Translations under genes and position numbers: made by a program
Notes under the pieces: generated by a model
Databases searched by the model: none
Told to the model about the DNA's origin: nothing
Seen by the model: the letters and a program-made list of their open reading frames with translations, nothing else
NCBI GenBank assembly: GCA_002494165.1
Contig: DLBH01000004.1
Location: forward strand, 1-11,695
From: Lachnospiraceae bacterium UBA7026
GTDB taxonomy: Bacteria; Bacillota; Clostridia; Lachnospirales; Lachnospiraceae
Direction of reading: 5' to 3'
Length of the DNA: 11,695 nucleotides
Part shown: positions 6,581 to 11,695 of the stretch, in pieces
How positions within the stretch are numbered: the first letter of the stretch is position 1
Layout: each line of letters starts with the position of its first letter

Positions 6581-6800
6581 TATTGATAAACTGCATAGCA
6601 CGGAAATGGGACTTGAAAGAATCAGGAGCAATCTTGACCTTGGCCAGGTGGACCCGGTGGCCTGGTGCCGGGAAGCGATCCTGGAGGAGAAGGCAGTCAT
6701 TACCCGTAAGGGTAAGAACTGGTATGTGAGGACCCGCGGCTGTGTGATTACAGTGAATGCAGGCAGCCTCACCATAATTACGGCCCACAAGGAGAAATGA
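6558..6800 (+). CDS. DUF3781 family protein
   Basis: This is a small protein of 80 residues and unknown function. The body (ELIEDIDKLHSTEMGLERI, then VDPVAWCREAI, then RKGKNWYVRTRGC and VITVNAGSLTIITAHK) matches the DUF3781 pattern over its full length, so it appears intact. The ATG at 6558 is the first start after an in-frame TGA (6552-6554). It lacks a Shine-Dalgarno sequence, but it overlaps the stop of an upstream mini-ORF (ATGA). No signal peptide or transmembrane segment is visible. It probably once formed an operon with the now broken GNAT gene upstream. A hairpin terminator follows. Confidence 0.8.
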   Translation: MSKELIEDIDKLHSTEMGLERIRSNLDLGQVDPVAWCREAILEEKAVITRKGKNWYVRTRGCVITVNAGSLTIITAHKEK

Positions 6801-6828
6801 ATATAAAAAAGGAAGAATTTTCAGAGGG

Positions 6829-6864
6829 AAGCGGTCGTCGGTATCCAGGACGACCGCTTTCTGC
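6829..6864 (+). terminator. Terminator of the DUF3781 gene
   Basis: A perfect 11-bp stem (AAGCGGTCGTC at 6829-6839, complement at 6849-6859) with a 9-nt loop begins 28 nt after the stop codon. The trailing T-run is short and interrupted (TTTCTGCTT). Confidence 0.7.
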
Positions 6865-6941
6865 TTAAACCAACCAAATCTGCCAGAGAATGAGTGCCGG
6901 ATCTGGCAAAAGAATTATTTTATGTAAGGATTGGGGAAATG

Positions 6942-7478
6942 CTATTGCTGACCAAGCCATTTCTCCAATAATACCAGATTCACATACGGTATCCCGTTAA
7001 AAACTGTGGGTACGATGGAGATTTCTTTGTAGCCCAGCTTCTTGTACATAGCCCTGGCGGTCAGGTTTTTCTCATTGGTATCCATGCGGAGTTCAGGGCA
7101 GCCATGGTCCGCCGCATATTTCTCATAGAAGGCGACAAACTTTTTGCCCAGTCCTCTCCCGGCTGCCGCCGGTGATATGGCAAGGGTGTGGAGGACACAG
7201 ACCTGGTCATTAGAGGCCTGGTGTTTCCAGGGGGCACCATAATAGGAGTCGACCTGGATCTGATTAATAACAGCGACGCCCAGTAAATGGTCGTCTTCCT
7301 CAAGGACAAATAGGTCGTCCCGGCCGAGGGCGGCTTCTGCGGTGGCCTTAACCGGATAAATACCCCGGATCCATCCCGTGAAGAGTTTGCCCTCTTCCTG
7401 GGCCTGGTGGACCTGGTCATAAAGAGAGGCGACCGCATCAATATCCTGGTAAACAGCTTTTCGGATTATTTGCTTCAT
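6942..7478 (-). CDS. GNAT family N-acetyltransferase
   Basis: This is a predicted cytoplasmic acetyl-CoA-dependent acyltransferase of 178 residues, the normal length for a single GNAT domain. It begins with IRKAVYQDIDAVASLY (strand 1 and helix 1). The core is motif A at about 93-121 (VCVLHTLAISPAAAGRGLGK), with the pyrophosphate-binding loop AGRGLG at 106-111. Motif B follows (LRMDTNEKNLTARAMYKKLG, about 130-149) and includes the usual Tyr145. The substrate cannot be told from sequence. ATG 7478 is preceded by AGGAG at good spacing. The gene is intact, unlike the GNAT remnant at 6001-6402, to which it is not closely similar. A weak stem (6881-6887 with 6902-6908) beyond the stop may act in termination. 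Confidence 0.92.
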   Translation of the reverse strand: MKQIIRKAVYQDIDAVASLYDQVHQAQEEGKLFTGWIRGIYPVKATAEAALGRDDLFVLEEDDHLLGVAVINQIQVDSYYGAPWKHQASNDQVCVLHTLAISPAAAGRGLGKKFVAFYEKYAADHGCPELRMDTNEKNLTARAMYKKLGYKEISIVPTVFNGIPYVNLVLLEKWLGQQ

Positions 7479-7506
7479 TCTTCTGGAACTCCTTTTATCT
7501 GTGGGG

Positions 7507-7555
7507 ATTATAGGTTCTGTTTTCCATTATATATTAGGTTTATTGGGAGATTCAA
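7507..7555 (-). promoter_or_regulatory. Candidate promoter(s) of the GNAT gene
   Basis: On the minus strand, TTGAAT (7550-7555) and TATAAT (7526-7531) are 18 bp apart. A second TATAAT lies at 7507-7512. Both sit 30-75 bp upstream of the start codon. Confidence 0.45.
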
Positions 7556-7653
7556 TATAAGAATAACAGGCCGGTCTGCTTTGTCATACCTGGAAGGCTG
7601 GAAACAGGCTGCAATGAATGGCATGTTCAGGAACTATCTATATCTGAAAGAAA

Positions 7654-7685
7654 AAGGGGCTGTCGCACTAAAGCGGCGGCCCCTT
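7654..7685. repeat. Probable left end of the IS1182-type element (terminal hairpin)
   Basis: A 13-bp inverted repeat with two G-T pairs (AAGGGGCTGTCGC at 7654-7666, pairing with 7673-7685) lies just before the transposase remnant. GGGGCTGTCGCA-like ends are, from memory, typical of clostridial IS1182-family elements. On the minus strand the hairpin is followed by a run of five T, so it may also terminate transcription coming from the right. No matching right end was found after 8845. Confidence 0.45.
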
Positions 7686-7702
7686 GTCACGTAAAAAGGC
7701 AG

Positions 7703-8845
7703 GTGTCACCGCGCCAGATGTTCAAGATCGTCGTTTATGCGGCCATGAACCGCATCTATTCCTGCAGGGACATCGAAAGCGCCTGCAAACGGGATATCAA
7801 TTTCATGTATCTTCTCGAAGGGAAGCCTGCGCCGGACCATGCGACCATCGCGAGGTTCCTCTCCCTCCATTTCTCCCAGTGCTCCAAAAAGACCCTTGCC
7901 GAAGTGACCGGGCTGCTGAAAGACCTGGAGACTCTGGAAGGATACATCGCCAGGCTGAAGGAGTACAACCAGAAGATCCATACCTGTGGTGACCGGAACA
8001 GCTACTCCAAAACGGATCCCGACGCCACTTTTATGCGGATGAAGGAAGACCACATGCTCAACGGCCAGCTCAAGCCGGCCTATAATCTCCAGCACGGCGT
8101 GGACTCGGAATACATCACCTGGCTGGACGTGACCCAGAGGCCGACGGACACCAGGACGCTGATCCCGTTCCTGAAGGACATGGAAGAGCACCTGCCCTTC
8201 CGCTACAGGGACATCGTGGCGGACGCCGGCTATGAGAGCGAGGAAAACTACCTTTTCATCGAGGGGAACGGGCAGGTCGCCTTTATCAAGCCCAATAATT
8301 ATGAAAAGGCAAAGACACGCAGGTACAAAAAGGACATCGGCCGGATGGAGAACATGGAGTATGACAAGGAGAGGGACTGCTATATCTGCAGCATGGGGAA
8401 GGAGATCCAATGGGTTTATGACCGGAAGGAAAAAACGGCAACCGGGTACAGACGCACGACATCCGTCTACCGGTGCGGAGACTGTAAGGGATGCCCCCGG
8501 AAGACGGAATGCATCAAAGGGAACAACTGAAAGACCCCCATGGAGGACCGGTCAAAAACACTGTACGTATCAAAGACCATGAAGGAAAAAAGGCAGGAAG
8601 ACCTGGAACGGATCACAAGCGGTTACGGGATACAGCTGAGGATGAACCGAAGCATCCAGGCGGAAGGATCCTTTGCCGATGTGAAGGCCGATATGGCCTT
8701 CCGGCGTTATACTTACCGGGGCATGGACAATGTCACGGCCCAGAGCGTGATCCTGGCGATCGCCCATAACGTCAGCAAATATCACAACAAGATCCAGGCC
8801 GGGAAAACAGGGCACCACCTGTTCGGTCTGAAAGAGATCGCTTAA
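7703..8845 (+). pseudogene. IS1182-family transposase, decayed
   Basis: Two same-frame pieces (7703-8530 and 8531-8845) are split by one TGA at 8528-8530, where relatives usually have Ser (GNN-S-KTP), so this looks like a nonsense mutation. The first piece has the helical N-domain (PRQMFKIVVYAAMNRIYSCR), PAPDHATIARF, the RNSYSKTDPDATFMRMKED segment, the second catalytic Asp in VADAGYESEENY, and a Cys cluster (CGDCKGCPRKTEC). The second piece has the catalytic Glu in MNRSIQAEGSFADVK and the conserved end. Between about 7918 and 7940 the usual stretch with the first catalytic Asp (IDGTKIE-like) is absent, an apparent in-frame deletion of over 100 residues. The N-terminal 50-60 residues are missing too. 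The element cannot encode an active transposase. Confidence 0.85.
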
Positions 8846-8847
8846 AT

Positions 8848-9670
8848 TTAGAAAAACCAAAAACAGGACAGACCGGGTCTTTGATCAAAAACCAGGGTCC
8901 TGTAGAAGCCGCAGAAAGCGATAGCGCTGTTTTTAATAAAGACACTGTAGGCCGAGAAGAGACCGATGTAGCTCATAGGCAGTCCCAGGGACTTAAAGAG
9001 GATGGTTATGCCCGGTATAAGACCCGGAGTTGCCATAGACAGCTGCAGGGTCAGGAGGGACAGGATCAGCAGGAATTCCGGTGAGATAGGGACACCGGTC
9101 ATTTTCGTTACCATGAAACAGGACAGTATATAGGCCGATGGAGATGAGGGGGACAGCAGGGCCTGGTTGAGCGGCTACCAGAAGGAAGTGAAGTCCGGGT
9201 CGATGGCAAAATCGTCTTTTGAGATCTCTTTGAATTTTCCGATACCAGACATTTCATTTCCTGTGGTGAAAATAAGACCAACGAGGGGCCCTGTCTTTCT
9301 AAGAAGCCAGAGCGGATTGACCTTGCATCTGAAAGATACCTTGGCCAGTTTAAGGAGGCCGCACACTAGTATACACAGATAGGTGCCAACAATGTACCTC
9401 CAGCCGTCAATAATCATACCAGATTGGCCCTTGGCAGTAATGGTGAAGATACTTAAAAAGGGCACAGCCACCATAGTTTTCAGTACCAGGTCCATGACTT
9501 CATTAAGCCAGTCTCTGACTTCGATCAGAAGCGAAGGGAGAACTGGTGTTTTTTTGCTGATAATGAGCAGGGCGGCACCCAGCAGGAGGCCGAGAATGGC
9601 AAGCTGGGGGAAGTTATTATCCACAAAGGGAGAGAAAATATTGGTCGGAAAGATGGCCGGTTCTTCGCTG
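8848..9670 (-). pseudogene. Dicarboxylate/amino acid:cation symporter, decayed
   Basis: Minus-strand pieces add up to about 270 codons of a DAACS-type sodium/proton-coupled dicarboxylate symporter, normally about 400 residues and membrane-embedded. Recognisable parts run from EEPAIFPTNIF and NNFPQLAILGLLLGAALLI, through a hydrophobic core and FTTGNEMSGIGKF, to MVTKMTGVPISPEFLLIL and ATPGLIPGITILFKSLGLP, ending at YSVFIKNSAIAF. Lesions: the N-terminal third is absent; there is a frameshift near 9638, probably loss of a TC; an in-frame TAG at 9175-9177 interrupts FW-PLNQALL; and the segment about 9120-9160 reads better in another frame (LISIGLYTVLF), implying two compensating shifts. After YRTL the C-terminal tail is replaced by unrelated residues near the transposase remnant. 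The gene is dead; the family call is moderately sure. Confidence 0.7.
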
Positions 9671-9769
9671 GTGGGGGGAGGGTTTCATGTATATCAGCTT
9701 GTCTGCCCTGGCCGGTCTGACCCGGGCAGGAAAACACTATAAATAGTATAACCTATTTCCCCGGATTTT

Positions 9770-10363
9770 CTATAAGAGAGCTGGCTGCCAGAAAAGAACA
9801 CCAAGACAGGCTGAGAAGAGGATCATCAAGATTGGTGAAGGAGCAGCTTTTTTGTGTTTTTTATAAAGAAAATGGATGGCCAGCAGAATGAGGAAGACGG
9901 CTATGGCCTTAAAATCAGGGGTCAGTGAAGTGTGGGCGTCCACAAAGCCCAGCAGGGTGCCGAGGCCCATATTGATGGCCGTGGCCAGAATCAGGGCGAC
10001 AATGCAGGGACGGACACCGGCGAGAAAGGCCTTTACGCCGGCATATTCCATCAGGTTTTTCAACAGGGATACAATAATAAGGATGATAAAAAAGGAGGGG
10101 AGAACTACTCCCAGGGTAGCAAAAAGAGCACCCAAAAGGCCTCCCTGGGTTGAACCTATAAAGGTGGCCATATTGACTGCGAGTGGTCCCGGCGTGGATT
10201 CGGATACGGCAATAAAATTCAGGAACTCGCTTTCTGTCAGCCATCCGTTGGAAAGGACGGTTTCTCTGACAAGGGAGATCATTCCATAGCCGCCGCCAAA
10301 GGACAGGCTGCCGATCATGAGGAAATTTAAAAAGAGTTTTAGATAAATCATGGGGCAAGTCAC
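9770..10363 (-). CDS. Chromate transporter family protein, second subunit of a pair
   Basis: This is a short-chain CHR-family membrane protein of 197 residues with about six hydrophobic segments. The CHR signatures are near the N-terminus: SFGGGYGMISL (21-31) and the ESTPGPLAVNMATFIG stretch (55-70). The CHR family includes chromate and sulfate exporters; in anaerobes the true substrate is often unknown. GTG 10363 overlaps the upstream gene's TGA (GTGA) and has an AAGGA site, giving coupled translation. ATG 10351 is an alternative start that removes four residues and matches the usual MIYLKLF beginning. Short CHR proteins typically work as heterodimers of two half-size subunits, and the neighbouring gene is the partner. 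The end is intact, but the downstream DNA soon becomes the symporter remnant, and no clear terminator is seen. Confidence 0.88.
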   Translation of the reverse strand: MTCPMIYLKLFLNFLMIGSLSFGGGYGMISLVRETVLSNGWLTESEFLNFIAVSESTPGPLAVNMATFIGSTQGGLLGALFATLGVVLPSFFIILIIVSLLKNLMEYAGVKAFLAGVRPCIVALILATAINMGLGTLLGFVDAHTSLTPDFKAIAVFLILLAIHFLYKKHKKAAPSPILMILFSACLGVLFWQPALL

Positions 10364-10923
10364 TTCCTTTCCTTAATATTCTGCAAGAAATACACTGCAA
10401 GGCCTGCCATTCCACAGATTAAGATATAGAAGACGGAGGAGAAGGACAGGGAGGCAAGGCTGCAATAGACCATGGCGCCTATGACCGAAAGCAGGACAAG
10501 GATATTAAAGGGGGTTTTCTCTATTGCTTTAAACATTTTCAAGCCGGCAGACAGAATAAGGTAGATCACACAAACCTGTATCCCGTGGAAGGCACGGGAT
10601 ACAAAGGAAAGACTTAAGAACTGGTCAAAAAACATGGAAATACAGAAAATAACCAGGAAAGAGGGCAGACAGACTGCCAGAGTTGAACCGGCTGCTCTGG
10701 CCAGGCCTCCCATTTTATAACCGATATAGGTGGCGATATTAATGGCTATGGGTCCCGGGGTAGATTCTGCTATGGCAACAATATTGAGGAACTCCTCTTT
10801 ATCAATCCATTTTTTCTTTTCTACAAATTCATGCTCCAGCAGGGCGATCATGGCATAGCCGCCGCCGAAGGTAAAAGCTCCTATCTTAAGAAATGACAGG
10901 ATCAGTGCTCTTTGTTTTCCCAT
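10360..10923 (-). CDS. Chromate transporter family protein, first subunit of a pair
   Basis: This is a short-chain CHR-family membrane protein of 187 residues. The signatures are AFTFGGGYAMIALLEHEF (16-33), the WIDKEEFLNIVAIAESTPGP run (39-58) and the NIATYIGYKMGG stretch (62-73). Several transmembrane stretches follow, and the C-terminus is basic. ATG 10923 is preferred over the in-frame ATG at 10944 because AGGAAG lies 7 nt upstream of it, whereas 10944 has no ribosome binding site. The gene overlaps the second CHR gene by four bases (GTGA), so the two form an operon and probably a heterodimeric anion transporter. Upstream lies a long structured leader with an intrinsic terminator (see the separate entries), so expression may be controlled by premature termination. 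Confidence 0.9.
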   Translation of the reverse strand: MGKQRALILSFLKIGAFTFGGGYAMIALLEHEFVEKKKWIDKEEFLNIVAIAESTPGPIAINIATYIGYKMGGLARAAGSTLAVCLPSFLVIFCISMFFDQFLSLSFVSRAFHGIQVCVIYLILSAGLKMFKAIEKTPFNILVLLSVIGAMVYCSLASLSFSSVFYILICGMAGLAVYFLQNIKERK

Positions 10924-10997
10924 GGGTGAACTTCCTTCTTTCATAATTATGATGATGTCTGTTTTTTATTGACAGGAAGGCAATTGATTTCCTTCAA

Positions 10998-11035
10998 TAA
11001 AAAAAGCAGACTTATAAATATTCATAAGCCTGCTT
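10998..11035 (-). terminator. Intrinsic terminator in the chromate-transporter leader
   Basis: On the minus strand, a 12-bp stem (AAGCAGGCTTAT pairing with ATAAGTCTGCTT, one G-U) with an 8-nt loop is followed by seven T. It is one of the best terminators in the window. It lies about 75 bp before the first CHR gene and downstream of a consensus promoter, with no intact gene in between. Confidence 0.85.
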
Positions 11036-11133
11036 AATATGCTGCTTAAACGGACCAGGTGGTTCATGGAAAACCTGGAAATCATTTAATCTTCAAATTA
11101 ATAAAAATGGTTTGAATATTAATGCAAATGACC
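10998..11133 (-). ncRNA. Candidate leader RNA / riboswitch-like attenuator or small RNA
   Basis: Transcription from the consensus promoter would begin near 11133 and reach the terminator after about 135 nt. The RNA can form a long 5' hairpin (11086-11097 with 11111-11122, 11 of 12 paired, extended by 11082-11085 with 11128-11131), a second hairpin (CCAGGT/ACCTGG at 11055-11060 and 11073-11078), and the terminator stem. The AAGCAG of the terminator's 5' arm also occurs just upstream (around 11042-11047), so the 3' arm could pair with either copy. This is consistent with a switch. No known riboswitch class was recognised. It could also be a free small RNA. Confidence 0.45.
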
Positions 11134-11139
11134 TTGTTT

Positions 11140-11168
11140 ATTATACGGTCTGATTCTGTAACTGTCAA
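11140..11168 (-). promoter_or_regulatory. Perfect consensus sigma-A promoter
   Basis: On the minus strand, TTGACA (11163-11168) and TATAAT (11140-11145) are separated by exactly 17 bp. Both hexamers are full consensus. It points toward the leader terminator and the chromate-transporter pair, with a likely start near 11133. Confidence 0.8.
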
Positions 11169-11191
11169 CAAGCCAGCCGTTTTTCGCCGTC

Positions 11192-11329
11192 TTAACTGGA
11201 TGCTTCTTTATGTAGAAAAGAGCTGTCGATCTGTTTTAGTTCAATGGCGGCCTCCAGCTGTTCCAGCACCTGGAAGGTAATTTCATGATGGTATTCCTTT
11301 ATCAGAGTAGGGTTTGCAAGGCTGGGACA
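11192..11329 (-). pseudogene. C-terminal remnant of an unidentified gene
   Basis: A frame open for about 46 codons ends at TAA (11192-11194) with the protein-like sequence LIKEYHHEITFQVLEQLEAA, then IELKQIDSSFLHKEASS. It is amphipathic and helix-like, as in a real C-terminus. No ATG or TTG start and no ribosome binding site precede it; the first GTG would leave about 25 residues. An in-frame TAA lies near 11342. It is most likely the tail of a deleted gene. The family is not recognised. Confidence 0.35.
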
Positions 11330-11413
11330 GCATGAAAATTAAGCGAACAGCCCGGCTTTTTTGAAAACAATCATTTGTTATTATATCCTATGGACAGTGA
11401 TTTTTCCAGCTTT

Positions 11414-11560
11414 AGCCAGGTATGTCAGGCAGGTTATTTTAGTCAGGTATATCAGGCAGGTTACTTTAGCCAAACATGTCAGGTAGGTTATTCTAGCCAG
11501 ATATGTAAGGCAGGTACTTTAGTCAGGTATATTATATATATTATTTTAGCCAGGGATAAT
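11414..11560. repeat. 27-bp tandem repeat block, five to six copies
   Basis: Units are 11414-11440, 11441-11467, 11468-11494, 11495-11520 (26 bp), 11521-11547, and a partial copy from 11548. The shared core is AGCCAGGTATGTCAGGCAGG followed by TTA-T-rich bases. The first three are most alike; the last decay into AT-rich sequence. There are no spacers between units, so this is not CRISPR. A plus-strand frame (TTG 11375 or ATG 11390 to TAA 11594) stays open through them as FSQVYQAGY-like nonapeptides, but it has no ribosome binding site. The stretch from 11330 to the window end (11695) holds no other gene I can support. Confidence 0.8.
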
Positions 11561-11596
11561 AATATAAGCAGGGCATTTTCTGCTTCCCTTGATTAA

Positions 11597-11695
11597 GCTT
11601 GAACAGAATATGTGTAAATGCATGCGTTTTTGGCTCTATTTTACAAAAAAATATTAGAATTAAATATAATTGAACAATCTATTTTGCCTTGACAA
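11597..11695. other. AT-rich window end without a gene
   Basis: No ORF is supported here. The last bases contain TTGACA (11689-11694) on the plus strand, a possible -35 of a promoter whose -10 would lie outside the window. Confidence 0.3.

Noticed and set aside
7407..7694. 95-codon plus-strand ORF across the GNAT start and IS end
   Set aside because: It overlaps the N-terminal codons and promoter of the intact minus-strand GNAT gene and resembles no family.
7706..8410. 234-codon minus-strand ORF opposite the transposase
   Set aside because: The plus strand carries recognisable transposase motifs throughout, and this antisense frame has no family features.
8528..8530. In-frame TGA in the transposase read as selenocysteine
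   Set aside because: Relatives have Ser there, no SECIS-like hairpin was recognised, and the gene has also lost the region of its first catalytic Asp, so nonsense decay is simpler.
11318..11359. Plus-strand terminator-like hairpin followed by T-run
   Set aside because: The 9-bp stem needs two G-U pairs and a 24-nt loop, and no plus-strand gene ends nearby.
11375..11596. 73-codon repeat ORF (TTG start)
   Set aside because: There is no Shine-Dalgarno sequence at the TTG or at ATG 11390. The frame is open mainly because the repeat period is divisible by three.

Overview
The window looks like a chromosomal segment of a low-to-mid GC Gram-positive anaerobe of the Clostridia, most likely Lachnospiraceae. 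This is inferred from protein style (clostridial D,D-carboxypeptidase, AraC regulator, paired short chromate transporters, an IS1182-type transposase), AGGAG-type ribosome binding sites and sigma-A-like promoters. No 16S rRNA or other decisive marker is present. Most genes lie on the minus strand.

Layout. 1-634 (+): the 3' part of a seryl-tRNA synthetase gene with archaeal-like motif variants. A strong bidirectional terminator (811-879) separates it from a convergent D-alanyl-D-alanine carboxypeptidase (926-2731, -). Next is a small SHOCT-domain protein (2953-3387, -), whose promoter carries two tandem palindromic operator-like sites. A two-gene operon follows on the minus strand: a methylthioribose-kinase-like sugar kinase (4488-5750) overlapping an AraC-family regulator (3602-4495).

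From about 6000 to 9700 the DNA is worn. It holds a broken GNAT acetyltransferase gene, an array of five copies of a 37-nt unit spanning the junction between that gene and a DUF3781 gene (6558-6800, +), an intact GNAT acetyltransferase (6942-7478, -), an IS1182-family transposase pseudogene with an apparent internal deletion and a nonsense codon (7703-8845, +), and a dicarboxylate:cation symporter pseudogene (8848-9670, -).

The last part holds a pair of short chromate-transporter-family genes (10923 to 9770, -). Upstream of them lies a consensus promoter, then a structured leader with an intrinsic terminator in front of the first gene. This is a good candidate for an attenuator, riboswitch or small RNA. 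Beyond it are a gene remnant (11192-11329, -) and a block of 27-bp tandem repeats (11414-11560).

The most interesting items are the chromate-transporter leader, the 37-nt gene-junction repeat array, and the twin operators of the SHOCT gene. No phage, CRISPR, defence or biosynthetic cluster was seen. All family calls come from reading the translations; no database search was possible.
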